A stretch of 64,000 nt of DNA from JBDHWI01 sp964590135 (GTDB lineage: Bacteria; Chloroflexota; Anaerolineae; J036; Brachytrichaceae), in NCBI GenBank assembly GCA_964590135.1, contig CAZPVX010000013.1, positions 1-64,000 of the forward strand. Reading direction: 5' to 3'. The position numbers were made by a program, and so were the translations under genes. Shown in pieces: positions 1 to 8,842 of the stretch. The stretch's first letter is position 1. The number at the start of each line of letters is the position of its first letter. The notes beneath the pieces were generated by a model, which was given only the letters and a program-made list of their open reading frames with translations, was not told where the DNA came from and made no database searches.

Positions 1-531
1 CAGGGCTTCTGGCACGTCGTCTCAATGAATGGCTCATCCGCCGAGGTGACGATGAACATCATTCTGCGCGACTTCGAGCGCGAGGGCCTGGCAGCCATCG
101 GCGAACTGTTGCAGAAGGTGTGCGCAGCGGTGCAGGCCGGCGAGCCGCGCGCCCACATCACTTGCAAAATCACCGCGCAATACCGCAACATGCGCTACTG
201 GCTGGAGGACGACATGCGCCCGGTTGACCTCGCCATGCAGGCCTGCCGCGATGTCGGCGTCGAGCCGTACAACCTGCCCACGCGCGGTGGCACCGATGGC
301 TCGCGTCTGACCGAGATGGGCGTGCCGACGCCGAATGTCTTCACCGGCATGCAGGAGATTCACGGACCGCTGGAATGGGTGAGCGTGCAGGACATGGCGC
401 GCGCGACCGAAGTATGCGTGCAGTTGGCCCAGTTGTGGGGCCGTGCGGCAAAGGCACCGGCTTCCGACAAGGCGGCTGCGCAAGGCGGCAAAACACGCGT
501 CGGTGAGGCAACGTCGGATTGGGTGGGTTAA
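1..531 (+). CDS. pepT: Peptidase T-like (M20) aminotripeptidase, C-terminal part
   Basis: The reading frame is open from base 1 and the beginning of the gene lies outside the window. The visible 176 residues match the C-terminal half of PepT-type M20 metallopeptidases, which remove the N-terminal residue of tripeptides in the cytoplasm. The signature is GGTDGSRLTEMGVPTPNVFTG followed by an IHGPLEWVS segment; in PepT this region carries the H-x-x-x-E type zinc-site histidine and closes the catalytic domain. The last 25 residues are a low-complexity tail beyond the usual end of the family. The next gene, pepA, starts 15 bases downstream, so the two form a peptide-degradation operon. Family assignment is firm; the PepT subfamily is likely but rests on the C-terminus only. 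Confidence 0.8.
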   Translation, partial: QGFWHVVSMNGSSAEVTMNIILRDFEREGLAAIGELLQKVCAAVQAGEPRAHITCKITAQYRNMRYWLEDDMRPVDLAMQACRDVGVEPYNLPTRGGTDGSRLTEMGVPTPNVFTGMQEIHGPLEWVSVQDMARATEVCVQLAQLWGRAAKAPASDKAAAQGGKTRVGEATSDWVG

Positions 532-546
532 GGCCAGGGGGTAATC

Positions 547-2028
547 ATGGAAATATCAATAAAGACAGGCGATGTGCTGACCGAGCCGGCAGATCTGGCT
601 GCGTTGGGTTTGTTCGAGGATGAAGCGTTGCCAGAGATCGTTGCAGGTTGGATCGCACCGGGTGATTTCAGCGGCAAGGCGGGACAAAATGTTCTGCTCT
701 ACTCGCGCGGCGATGCGTTGCCGACGCGGGTGTTGTTGCTGGGTCTGGGTCGGCGCGCAGCTTTGACAGTTGAAGGGCTGCGGCAGGCTGCTGCGACGGC
801 GATACAACAGGGGCGCACTCTGCAGGCTGCTTTGGTCGCCATCGGCATGCAGGGTGAATGGCCGATAAGCGCCGCCATTGCTGCTCAGGCAATCGCAGAG
901 GGTGTGATTCTGGGCCAGTATCGCTTCCTGCGCTATCGCACCGACTTGACGCGCGAGCAAACCCATGAGGTGTCGCATGTTGCGCTGTTGACAGGTGATG
1001 CAGACGCAGCAGCAGCCCGCGCCGGCGTCGATGTGGGGCGGGCAATTGCGCAGGGCGCAAACTATGCGCGCGACCTGGTGAACACGCCGGGTTATGCGCT
1101 GACGCCGGCGGTTCTCGCAGATGAGGCCAAAGCACTGGGTGAGCGCACTGCGCTGAAGGTCACCGTGCTGGACAAGCCTCAACTGATCGAGGGCGGCTAT
1201 GGTGGCATCCTCGCGGTGGGGCAGGGTTCGGTGAATGATCCCCGCTTCATCATCATCGAGCATGGCGAGGCGAAGGCCGGCGTGCCGACGGTATGTCTGG
1301 TGGGCAAGGGTCTCACCTTCGATTCAGGCGGCCTGTCGCTCAAGCCGGCTGAATTCATGACCACCATGAAATCCGACATGGGCGGCGGCGCGGCGGTGCT
1401 AGGGGCGATGCATGTGGTGACAGCGCTCGACTTGCCGCTGCATGTGGTGGGTTTGGTGCCGGCGGCAGAGAACATGCCGGGCGCCAACGCGCTGCGCCCC
1501 GATGACGTGGTCACCAGCTTGAGCGGCAAAACGATCGAAGTCCTTAACACCGACGCCGAGGGGCGCATCGTCCTGGCAGATGCGCTGCACTATGCCCTGC
1601 ATTACAAGCCGGATGCCATCATCGAGCTGTCCACGCTGACTGGCGCGATGGTGATTGCGCTGGGCGCGCATGCCACCGGCGTGATGGGCACGAACGAGGC
1701 GCTGGTGGAGCAGTTGCGCAAAGCCGGCGAGGCCACCGGCGAGCGGGTGTGGCCGTTCCCGCTGTGGGACGAATACAAGCAGATGCTCAAGAGTGAGGTG
1801 GCCGATCTCAAGAACATCGGCGGGCGACCCGCCGGCTCCATCACTGCCGGCGCATTCCTGGCCGCCTTCACTGGCGATGTTCCCTTTGCACATCTCGATA
1901 TTGCCGGCACCGCCTTCGCTGAGCGGCCGGCCAAGCCCTACCATGCGCCAGGCGCCACCGGCGTTGGGGTTCGGCTGCTGGTCGATTTGCTGAGACAGTA
2001 CGAACCCATTCAGTCTATGAAGTCGTGA
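547..2028 (+). CDS. pepA: Leucyl aminopeptidase (M17, PepA)
   Basis: This 493-residue protein has the normal length of a cytosolic M17 leucine aminopeptidase, which releases N-terminal residues from peptides using two metal ions. The C-terminal catalytic domain (about 175-490) contains the family signature NTDAEGRIVLADAL near residue 335, the upstream GLTFDSGGLSLKP segment with metal and substrate ligands, and the MKSDMGGGAAVLGA stretch. The N-terminal domain (1-160) is variable, as usual. A GGGGG run lies just before the ATG. It follows the PepT-like gene by 15 bases, which fits a joint peptide-catabolic operon. Assignment is confident. Confidence 0.95.
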   Translation: MEISIKTGDVLTEPADLAALGLFEDEALPEIVAGWIAPGDFSGKAGQNVLLYSRGDALPTRVLLLGLGRRAALTVEGLRQAAATAIQQGRTLQAALVAIGMQGEWPISAAIAAQAIAEGVILGQYRFLRYRTDLTREQTHEVSHVALLTGDADAAAARAGVDVGRAIAQGANYARDLVNTPGYALTPAVLADEAKALGERTALKVTVLDKPQLIEGGYGGILAVGQGSVNDPRFIIIEHGEAKAGVPTVCLVGKGLTFDSGGLSLKPAEFMTTMKSDMGGGAAVLGAMHVVTALDLPLHVVGLVPAAENMPGANALRPDDVVTSLSGKTIEVLNTDAEGRIVLADALHYALHYKPDAIIELSTLTGAMVIALGAHATGVMGTNEALVEQLRKAGEATGERVWPFPLWDEYKQMLKSEVADLKNIGGRPAGSITAGAFLAAFTGDVPFAHLDIAGTAFAERPAKPYHAPGATGVGVRLLVDLLRQYEPIQSMKS

Positions 2029-2080
2029 TTGAGGCCGGCCGGGTCATCGACTCGGCGCATTGCATCGTTTTAGTTGCCGT

Positions 2081-2168
2081 TAGTTAACGTGACTTGCTGC
2101 CTACACGGTCATGCCCGCCTTCGCGGGAATAACATTGGCTTCCATACCTGAGCAAGTCACATTAGTTA
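2081..2168. repeat. MITE-like element with terminal inverted repeats (copy 1)
   Basis: The left end at 2081-2098 (TAGTTAACGTGACTTGCT) and the right end at 2151-2168 are imperfect inverted repeats, 15 of 18 positions matching. The interior carries the hairpin-forming core CCCGCCTTCGCGGG. A related element with the same ends and core lies at 11517-11649. It has no coding capacity. Its right end abuts the AGGAGG ribosome-binding site of the AbgT-family gene, so its insertion probably reshaped that gene's promoter or leader. Confidence 0.65.
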
Positions 2169-2185
2169 TAGGAGGAAAAGAGTCC

Positions 2186-3826
2186 ATGTCAGCCGCAACC
2201 GAAGCACCCAAAGAACAATCGGGCTTTCTGGGCCTGGTTGAACGAGTGGGCAACAAAGTGCCCCACCCGGTGATGATGTTCTTGTATCTCATCATTGCCG
2301 TCATCGTCCTTTCAGCGGTCCTGTCACTGCTCGGCGTCAGCGTCACGGAGGAAATTGCCGTGCCGCTGCCGCTGCCGGCAGAAGGTCAATATTATGAAGA
2401 TACCGCAGTGCATGGATATACTGTGGAAGCCGGTCCGTATGAGGAGCATTTCAAGATCGAGAAGGTGAATATCCCCATTCGCAGCCTGCTGAGCATCGAA
2501 GGCATCCGCTTCATCTTCACCTCGTTCGTGCCGAACTTCTCTGGCTTCGCCGTCATCGGTGTGACGTTCATTGCGCTGTTGGGCGCGGGTGTGGCCGAAG
2601 AAGCCGGCCTGATGGGCGCGCTGATCCGCAAGCTGGTGAAGGTCGCGCCAGTGAATGCGCTCACCTTCATCATCGTGTTCGTCGGCGTGCTGTCGAGCAT
2701 TGCCTCAGACGCCGGCTATCTGATCCTCATTCCGCTGGCGGCGGCAGCCTTCGCCAGCGTGAAGAAACACCCGCTGGTTGGCCTGGCTGCGGCCTACGCC
2801 GGCGTCGCTGCCATCTTCACTGTGAACGTCGTGCCGGGCCCCATCGATGCGATGTTGACGGAAATCACCAATGAATCGATCGCGCTCGCCAACGGTCAGC
2901 CGCTCACCATCGGCGCGAACCTGTTCTGGGGCATCGGTTCGGCCATCGTGATGGCGATCGTGGCGACCATTGTCACCAACCGCATCATCGCGCCGCGCCT
3001 GGGTGAATACACCGGCCCCGCCACCGTTGCATCGGATGGTGACAAGCCGGCGTTTGACGAGGCCACGGAATCGCGCGGTCTGCGCTCGGCGCTGTATGGC
3101 TTCCTCGGAGTGCTGGCGCTGGTGTTGCTGCTCACGCTGCCGCCCGGTGCGCCGTTGCGCCTGCCCGAAGGCGCCACCGGCAACTCGCCGCTCATGGACA
3201 GCCTGCTCTTCGTCATCACGCTGTTCTTCTTGATCGCCGGCATCGCCTTCGGCAAGACCGTCGGCACGATCAAGACCAGCGGCGATGTGATCAAGGCGGT
3301 GACGAAGACCTTCGCCGGCCTGGCCGGCCTGGTGTTCATGCTGTTGATGATCAGCCAGTTCATCGCGCTGTTCAACTACAGCAACCTGCCGCGCGTGATC
3401 GCCGTTACGCTGGCCGGCGTGCTGGAAACAGCCAATATCGGCGCACTGCCGCTTCTTATCTTGATGACGATCGTGATCATCCTGCTCGACTTCATCATGC
3501 CTGGCTCGGTGCCGAAGTGGGCGATCTTCGCGCCGATCTTCGTGCCGCTGTTCATGCGCTTGAACGTCGCACCGGAGTCAGTGCTGGCTGCCTATCGCAT
3601 CGGCGACTCGCCGGTGAACCCGATCACGCCGCTGATGGTGTATCTGCCGTTCATCCTGACCGTGGCGCAACGCTACGACAAGAAGGCCGGCATCGGCACC
3701 ATCATCTCGCTGATGCTGCCATACACCCTCATCCTCACCATCGCGTGGATCGTGCTGTTGATCGTGTGGTTCGTGTTGAACATTCCGCTGGGGCCGGGCT
3801 ATCTCCCGCAGTTGCCCACGCCATAA
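2186..3826 (+). CDS. AbgT-family transporter (p-aminobenzoyl-glutamate transporter family)
   Basis: A 546-residue polytopic inner-membrane protein of the AbgT family; characterised members import p-aminobenzoyl-glutamate (AbgT) or export sulfonamides (MtrF). The N-terminus GFLGLVERVGNKVPHPVMMF, a helix near residues 30-55, the DAGYLILIPLAAAAF segment, and the late PGSVPKWAIFAPIFVPL / GDSPVNPITPLMVYLPF hairpin are family hallmarks. I chose the ATG at 2186 because an AGGAGG at 2170-2175 sits 10 bases upstream. An upstream in-frame ATG would add 25 residues translated from the MITE-like repeat. A strong terminator follows at 3841. The substrate cannot be deduced. Confidence 0.9.
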   Translation: MSAATEAPKEQSGFLGLVERVGNKVPHPVMMFLYLIIAVIVLSAVLSLLGVSVTEEIAVPLPLPAEGQYYEDTAVHGYTVEAGPYEEHFKIEKVNIPIRSLLSIEGIRFIFTSFVPNFSGFAVIGVTFIALLGAGVAEEAGLMGALIRKLVKVAPVNALTFIIVFVGVLSSIASDAGYLILIPLAAAAFASVKKHPLVGLAAAYAGVAAIFTVNVVPGPIDAMLTEITNESIALANGQPLTIGANLFWGIGSAIVMAIVATIVTNRIIAPRLGEYTGPATVASDGDKPAFDEATESRGLRSALYGFLGVLALVLLLTLPPGAPLRLPEGATGNSPLMDSLLFVITLFFLIAGIAFGKTVGTIKTSGDVIKAVTKTFAGLAGLVFMLLMISQFIALFNYSNLPRVIAVTLAGVLETANIGALPLLILMTIVIILLDFIMPGSVPKWAIFAPIFVPLFMRLNVAPESVLAAYRIGDSPVNPITPLMVYLPFILTVAQRYDKKAGIGTIISLMLPYTLILTIAWIVLLIVWFVLNIPLGPGYLPQLPTP

Positions 3827-3840
3827 GCTCCGTTTGATTG

Positions 3841-3888
3841 CGCCGGCGCTCGACGGTGGCACTGCTGCCGTCGAGCGCCGGCGTTTTT
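3841..3888 (+). terminator. Strong intrinsic terminator after the AbgT-family gene
   Basis: A perfect 16-bp stem (3841-3856 with 3868-3883, beginning CGCCGGCGCTCGACGG) with an 11-base loop is followed directly by TTTTT. It ends one base before the first possible start of the next gene, which therefore needs its own promoter. Confidence 0.9.
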
Positions 3889-3910
3889 AATGCATATACT
3901 GCATCGCTGT

Positions 3911-4645
3911 ATGAGTGATTTTTGGATTGTCGTCTTCATTGCCGCGCTTTCAGCGTTTCTTACCTACCTCGGCGCGCCGCTGGCCGAACTGTTTGAGGTG
4001 CCGCACAGAGTTGTGAGCGGCGCGCTGCAGTTCGCAGCCGGCGTCATCGCTGCGCTCGTGTTCATCACCCTCATGCCGCCGGTGGTGCGGCATGGCGATC
4101 TGTTCGGCGTGGCGCTGGCGTTCTTCGTCGGCGGCGCCATCTTTGTATTTTTTGAATACTTCTCAGCGCGCCGGCAAGCCGCAAAACCGGCGCAGGAAGG
4201 TGCCAACCCCATCTCATTGGGTCTCTACATCGGCATCCTCGTCGACCTGGTGGTGGACGGCATCGTGATCGGCATCGGCGCAACGCTGACCCTCGGCACG
4301 GGCATCGCGCTCGCGCTCGGCATGGCGGTCAGCACCCTGCCGCTGGCATTCGTCACCATCTCGACTGCCAAAAAGCAGGGCGTTGCCAAGAGCAAGCGCC
4401 AGGTGCTGTCGATCCTGTTCTTCGTATGCGTGATGGCCGGCGCGCTGCTGGGCTATCTGGTTTTGCGCGACATGCCGGCGGCCACGCGCATGTTGCTGAT
4501 TGCGCTGGCATCCGGTTTCCTTATCACCACGGTGACGCAGAGCATGATCCCTGAGGCAAACAAGGAGGGTGAGCCGAGCTTCGCCGGCGTCTTCTTCGTC
4601 GGCGGCATGTCGATCTATGCGCTGCTGTCGTTTGTCTTGAAGTAG
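3911..4645 (+). CDS. ZIP-like integral membrane protein, metal site degenerate
   Basis: This 244-residue protein has about eight hydrophobic helices in the ZIP (zinc/iron permease) order. The fourth helix reads DLVVDGIVIGIG, where true ZIP transporters have an HNxxEG-type metal site, and a late MIPEANKEG segment matches the ZIP C-terminal region. The histidines of the transport site are not evident, so metal transport is uncertain. An alternative ATG at 3890 adds seven residues, but it touches the upstream terminator. The ATG at 3911 has a TATACT -10 hexamer at 3895-3900, only 10 bases before it, consistent with a nearly leaderless mRNA. Confidence 0.6.
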   Translation: MSDFWIVVFIAALSAFLTYLGAPLAELFEVPHRVVSGALQFAAGVIAALVFITLMPPVVRHGDLFGVALAFFVGGAIFVFFEYFSARRQAAKPAQEGANPISLGLYIGILVDLVVDGIVIGIGATLTLGTGIALALGMAVSTLPLAFVTISTAKKQGVAKSKRQVLSILFFVCVMAGALLGYLVLRDMPAATRMLLIALASGFLITTVTQSMIPEANKEGEPSFAGVFFVGGMSIYALLSFVLK

Positions 4646-4663
4646 CGATGTGGCGTTCGCGCC

Positions 4664-5332
4664 ATGATTTTCATGCCTGAAAATTTTGAGGTCCCGCTCT
4701 ATCTGGAGTGGGTGGCGACTTTCTCCTGGGCGCTCAGCGGCGCGCTTGTTGGCGTCAAGCGCGAATTCGACGAAGTCGGCGTGTTCGTCATCGCTGTTGT
4801 GTCGTCGTTTGGCGGCGGCATCATCCGCGACGGCCTGTTCCTGCAGCGCCCGCCCGTCGTTGGCACCAACCAGAGTTATCTGATCATCATCGCGGCGGCG
4901 GTGCTGCTCATGCTGGTGCTGGGTCGCTTCATCATCCGCCTGCCCTATCTTGGAAAGATCATCGAATTGATCGACGCTGTCGGCACGCCGGCGTTTTGTA
5001 TCGTCGGGGTGCAGTTGGCGTTGAGCTATGGTTATCCGATCACCGGCGTGCTACTGTTGGGTGTGATCAGCGGGGTGGGCGGCGGCATCCTGCGCGATCT
5101 GATGACAGCACGCGTGCCGGCGGTCTTGCAGCCTGGCCAGTTCAGCACGCTGTTCGTGCTGATGGCGTGCATCCTTTTTCTTGCGTTGGAATTTTTGTTG
5201 CTGCTGCCGCCCGACACAGCCGGCTGGATTACGGTGGTGACATTCTTCGTCGCCCGCACCATTACCATCCGTTTCAACTGGCGCACAGTGCCGGTCACCG
5301 AATCGCCGTTGTGGCGGCAGCTGGGCCGGTAA
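4664..5332 (+). CDS. TRIC / UPF0126 family membrane channel-like protein
   Basis: A 222-residue inner-membrane protein made of two repeated three-helix units, each with the family's glycine-rich turn: GGGIIRDGL near residue 50 and GGGILRDLM near residue 136. This is the signature of the bacterial UPF0126 family, related to trimeric intracellular cation channels, with some members proposed as glycine transporters. It lies 18 bases after the ZIP-like gene and is probably co-transcribed. Start ATG 4664 is used; ATG 4673 is an alternative. The transported solute is not predictable from sequence. Confidence 0.8.
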   Translation: MIFMPENFEVPLYLEWVATFSWALSGALVGVKREFDEVGVFVIAVVSSFGGGIIRDGLFLQRPPVVGTNQSYLIIIAAAVLLMLVLGRFIIRLPYLGKIIELIDAVGTPAFCIVGVQLALSYGYPITGVLLLGVISGVGGGILRDLMTARVPAVLQPGQFSTLFVLMACILFLALEFLLLLPPDTAGWITVVTFFVARTITIRFNWRTVPVTESPLWRQLGR

Positions 5333-5358
5333 TCGAATGAGAAGGAGAAAAAATCACG

Positions 5359-7254
5359 ATGACTAGAAGACTTTCCAGCACCGCGTTGACGGTGTGCGCA
5401 GCAACGCTGCTGATTGCTGCCTGCCGGCCTGCGCCGGCAACCCCGCCGGCAGCCACGTCGACAGTGGCGCCGACAGCAGCGCCAGCAGAGACGCCGGCAA
5501 CGCTGCCACAGACGACCAGCGACGATCTGTCGAGGATTCTTGCCTCTGGCGTGTTGACGGTTGGTGTGTCTGCCGACTACCCGCCCTTCTCCTTTTACAA
5601 CAGCGATTTCGAGATCGACGGTTTCGAACCGGCACTCATCGAGCATCTGGCTGGCAAGATCGGCGCAAAGGTCGATCTCAACGATTTCGCCTTCGAGGGC
5701 CTGCTCTCGGCATTGCAATTGGGACAGGTGGATGCGGTGATTGCCGCTGTGTCTGTGACACCGGAGCGCGAGGCGCTGGTCGACTTCACCAACCACTATT
5801 ACATCGGGGCCGACGGCGTGCTGGGCCAGGCCAATGCCCAGCCGATCAGCGGCACGCAGGCACTGGCCGGCAAGCGCGTCGGCGCGCAACGCGGCTCGGT
5901 TTACGACACCTATCTCCAACAAAACCTGGTCGAGCCTGGCCTCTCGCGACCATCCGACATCTTTCTCTATACCAACGTTGATGACGCCGTGCGCGATCTG
6001 AAATCGCAGCGGTTGGATTACGTCGTGATTGACCGCACCGCCGCGCGCAAGATTGCGCGAGCTGAAGGGCTGAAGGTGGTTGGCGAGGGTTTCCATCCGC
6101 AGCAATTTGCCATTGCGGTGCGCAAAGGCTCGAATCTGCGCGCTGCATTGAACGATGCCTTGCTGCGGGCGCAAAGCGACGGCACGGTGTCGGCCTTGAT
6201 CCAACAGTATCTGAACGTGAATCCCGATGATATCGAGCCGGTGCCGACGGCTGTTCCGCCGACACAGGCGCCGGCTGCCACGAATACGCCGGCCCCCGCT
6301 GCTACCACTGCGCCGCCGGCCTGCGTGAACGGCGCCGCCTTCGTGGCCGATCTGAATCTGGACGATCACAACATGACCGCGCCGCCGGCGATGCAGCCGG
6401 GCCAGCGCTTCACGAAGGGTTGGCGCTTCCGTAACAGCGGCAATTGCAACTGGGCGGCCAGCTTCTTCCTCGGCTTCGTGTTTGGCAATGTATCCGGCGC
6501 GCAGATGGGCGGCCAACCCACGCCGGTGGGCCGCATCGTTGCCCCCGGGCAGACCATTGACATCAACGTCAACCTCATCGCGCCGAACCAGCCTGGCACC
6601 TACCAGGGCTTCTGGCAGATGAATGACGCCAATGGCAACCCATTTGGCGAGCGCGTGTGGGTCGGCATCATTGTGCCGAGTCTGCTGACGCCGACGCCGC
6701 TGCCCACGTCTACGCCGGTGCCAGGCATCACCTTCACCGCCGATCGTTTCAGCATCACGCAGGGTGAATGCGTGACCTTCCGCTGGAACGTGCAGGGTGT
6801 GAGCGGTGTGTGGTTCCACCCGGTGGATCGGCCGTACCAGAATTACGGCGTGCCGGGTCAAAGCTCGCAGATGCAATGCCCGCAGCAGACAACGACCTTT
6901 GTGCTGCGCGTGCAACTCAATGATGGCACGGTGAAGACGCAGAACATCTCGATCAGCGTCGCGCCGGCGCAGGCCAACGACATCTCCATCGGCGCATTCA
7001 CGTCGCAGTCGGAAGGCAACGGTTGCGTGTTGCTGATGTGGTCGATCAACGGACATGTCACGCGCGTGTCGCTGATGCGCGGCGATCAGATCATCTGGGA
7101 TGGCGCGCCGGTCACTGGCAACTATAGTGACTGCACGCCCGGCAACGGTCTGGTCAACTACACGCTGCAGGCGTTCGCGCCGGACAACTCGGTGACGCGC
7201 GCCACGCAGACGATCTATGTGGGTGGGCCGGGCTTGCCAACGCCGATCCCGTAG
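5359..7254 (+). CDS. Lipoprotein: solute-binding domain (family 3) + NBR1-type FW domain + Ig-like region
   Basis: A 631-residue secreted lipoprotein. It has a signal peptide with lipobox LLIAAC at about 17-22, a Pro/Thr/Ala linker, a family 3 solute-binding domain (about 50-285) of the type that binds amino acids, and a second P/T/A linker. Next is an FW (four-tryptophan, NBR1-type) beta domain (about 315-440), with KGWRF, CNW, GFW and RVWVGI supplying the four tryptophans, then further Ig-like sheets to the C-terminus. No permease or ATPase is adjacent, so it may act as a sensor or scavenger, not a classical transporter subunit. AAGGAG lies before the ATG. A paralogue is encoded at 53597-55687. 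Confidence 0.8.
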   Translation: MTRRLSSTALTVCAATLLIAACRPAPATPPAATSTVAPTAAPAETPATLPQTTSDDLSRILASGVLTVGVSADYPPFSFYNSDFEIDGFEPALIEHLAGKIGAKVDLNDFAFEGLLSALQLGQVDAVIAAVSVTPEREALVDFTNHYYIGADGVLGQANAQPISGTQALAGKRVGAQRGSVYDTYLQQNLVEPGLSRPSDIFLYTNVDDAVRDLKSQRLDYVVIDRTAARKIARAEGLKVVGEGFHPQQFAIAVRKGSNLRAALNDALLRAQSDGTVSALIQQYLNVNPDDIEPVPTAVPPTQAPAATNTPAPAATTAPPACVNGAAFVADLNLDDHNMTAPPAMQPGQRFTKGWRFRNSGNCNWAASFFLGFVFGNVSGAQMGGQPTPVGRIVAPGQTIDINVNLIAPNQPGTYQGFWQMNDANGNPFGERVWVGIIVPSLLTPTPLPTSTPVPGITFTADRFSITQGECVTFRWNVQGVSGVWFHPVDRPYQNYGVPGQSSQMQCPQQTTTFVLRVQLNDGTVKTQNISISVAPAQANDISIGAFTSQSEGNGCVLLMWSINGHVTRVSLMRGDQIIWDGAPVTGNYSDCTPGNGLVNYTLQAFAPDNSVTRATQTIYVGGPGLPTPIP

Positions 7255-7261
7255 GTTTTTT

Positions 7262-7304
7262 GAACAACCGCCCAAGATGTCACAAATATCTTGGGCGGTT
7301 GTTC
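7262..7304. terminator. Long hairpin, terminator-like
   Basis: A 17-bp perfect inverted repeat (7262-7278 with 7288-7304, core AACCGCCCAAGAT) sits just after the stop codon of the lipoprotein gene. A six-T run precedes rather than follows it, so it is not a textbook Rho-independent terminator; it may protect the mRNA 3' end. Confidence 0.55.
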
Positions 7305-7316
7305 TCGCACTGCATC

Positions 7317-8060
7317 ATGTCGGCCAGACAACACGCCCGTCACCGGCCACGACCAGCGCGCCGCGCGCCGGCGCAGCCGCAGAATCTCATCGAGCGCATG
7401 CTCGATCCCATTGATGAGTTGTCGCAGGTGATCTACAGCATCTTGATCCTGCTCACCTTCACGCTGGCATTTCGTATCTTCAAGCTGCAAAGCGGCGCCG
7501 GCGTGCATCTGGAAAGCGAGCAGGTGCGCGAGTTGTTGTTGGCCGCCTTCGGCGCGGCGATGGCGTGGGGCATCATCGACGGGTTGATGTATGTGCTGAC
7601 TTCTGTGTTTGAGCGCAGCGAAAAGCAGCGGATGCTGCGAACGGTGCAATCTGCGCCGGGTGACGCTGAGGCGATTGCAGCCATTGCCAACGAACTGGAT
7701 TTCACGCTGGAGCCGATTACCACGGAGGGCAAGCGCCAGGCGTTGTATGGCGATGTGCTGGAGTATCTGCGCGAGAGCCGGCCGCAGCACATCGGGCTGA
7801 AGCGCGAGGATTTGCTGGGCGGGGTCGGCACTTTGCTGGTGGCCATCGTGGCAGCCATTCCGCCACTGGCGCCGTTTGTGCTGATCTCCGGCAGCCCCTT
7901 TCTGGCTTTGCGCGCATCGAACGTGGTGTCGTTCGTCGTGTTGTTCATCAGCGGCTGGCGCTGGGGCCGGCGCACCCATTCCAATCCGTGGTTGACCGGG
8001 CTCACGCTCATGCTCGCCGGCGCAGCCATGGTGCTGATCGCCATCCCGCTGGGCGGCTGA
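7317..8060 (+). CDS. Small polytopic membrane protein, VIT1/CCC1-like
   Basis: A 247-residue protein with a basic N-terminus, helices at about 35-55 and 75-100, a charged cytoplasmic stretch (about 100-160) and three further helices to the end. The motif AAMAWGIIDGLMYVLTSVFER resembles the first helices of VIT1/CCC1-type iron/manganese transporter relatives, but I do not see the full set of conserved acidic residues. The ATG at 7317 is chosen because upstream codons fall in the hairpin; ATG 7398 (MLDPIDEL) is a reasonable alternative. Function unknown. Confidence 0.45.
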   Translation: MSARQHARHRPRPARRAPAQPQNLIERMLDPIDELSQVIYSILILLTFTLAFRIFKLQSGAGVHLESEQVRELLLAAFGAAMAWGIIDGLMYVLTSVFERSEKQRMLRTVQSAPGDAEAIAAIANELDFTLEPITTEGKRQALYGDVLEYLRESRPQHIGLKREDLLGGVGTLLVAIVAAIPPLAPFVLISGSPFLALRASNVVSFVVLFISGWRWGRRTHSNPWLTGLTLMLAGAAMVLIAIPLGG

Positions 8061-8103
8061 ATCGCTCGTTCGTCTATGTCGCTTTTCATAGGAATTGTCA
8101 CCC

Positions 8104-8769
8104 ATGATCGTAGAGCTTTTACCCATCGTCCTGGCTTCGATGATGCTGCCGGCATGGATCATCATCACGTTGCTGTTGCTGCGCGGGCAGGGCGGTGTGA
8201 TGAAGGCCGGCCTGTTCGCCGCCGGTGCCATCCTCGTCCGCTCGCTCATCATCTTCCTCTTGCATTTTGTGTTCGCCTCGGCGGCAGATCGGGAAGATGC
8301 AGAAAGTGCCGGCCTTATCTCATCTGCGTTGCTCATGCTCGTCGGCGGTGTGCTGCTCATTGCTGCCTACAAAAAATGGCGCAAGGAAGAAGACCCGGAT
8401 GGGCCGCCGCCGAAGTGGATGGAGACGCTGGGCAGCATGACAACACCCAAGGCGTTTGGCTTTGGCGCGCTGTTCATGCTGGTCGCGGTGAAGCAGTGGG
8501 TGTTCACCCTGACGGCTATCGCCATCGTCGAAGAGGCGAAATTGCCCGCTGGCGAAACGCTGCTGGCGTTTGTGTTCTTCGTGCTGGGGTCGATGGCGCT
8601 GGTGTTGCTGCCGGTTATTCTCTCGGCCATTGCGCCCAAGCCGGCTGCGCAAGCGCTGGAAAAGACGATGGGTTTTCTGGAGCGCTACAACCGTCCTATT
8701 ACCGTCGGCGCGTCGCTGATCTTCAGCGTGTGGTTCCTGTTCAAGGGCATCACAGGGTTGATGGGCTGA
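8104..8769 (+). CDS. GAP-family (Sap/LysE-like) six-helix membrane protein
   Basis: A 221-residue inner-membrane protein with about six helices and a charged loop KKWRKEEDPDGPPPKWM near residues 92-108. It resembles the GAP family, which includes the mycobacterial sulfolipid-1-addressing protein; these are LysE-like exporters or lipid-transport helpers. The ATG at 8104 is preceded by AGGA; a TTG nine bases upstream is possible. It lies 43 bases after the VIT-like gene in the same direction. Substrate unknown. Confidence 0.55.
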   Translation: MIVELLPIVLASMMLPAWIIITLLLLRGQGGVMKAGLFAAGAILVRSLIIFLLHFVFASAADREDAESAGLISSALLMLVGGVLLIAAYKKWRKEEDPDGPPPKWMETLGSMTTPKAFGFGALFMLVAVKQWVFTLTAIAIVEEAKLPAGETLLAFVFFVLGSMALVLLPVILSAIAPKPAAQALEKTMGFLERYNRPITVGASLIFSVWFLFKGITGLMG

Positions 8770-8842
8770 GCCGATCGCGCGCGGCGGCAAAACTGCGGGC
8801 TTGCATGGGCGCTGCGTTTCGAATCAGCCCGCTGCCTCGCCT

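Noticed and set aside
5032..7275. A 747-residue open frame on the minus strand opposite the SBP-FW lipoprotein
   Set aside because: It lies antisense to a clear lipoprotein gene and part of the TRIC gene, is rich in His/Arg as expected for a complement frame of G+C-rich DNA, and shows no domain.
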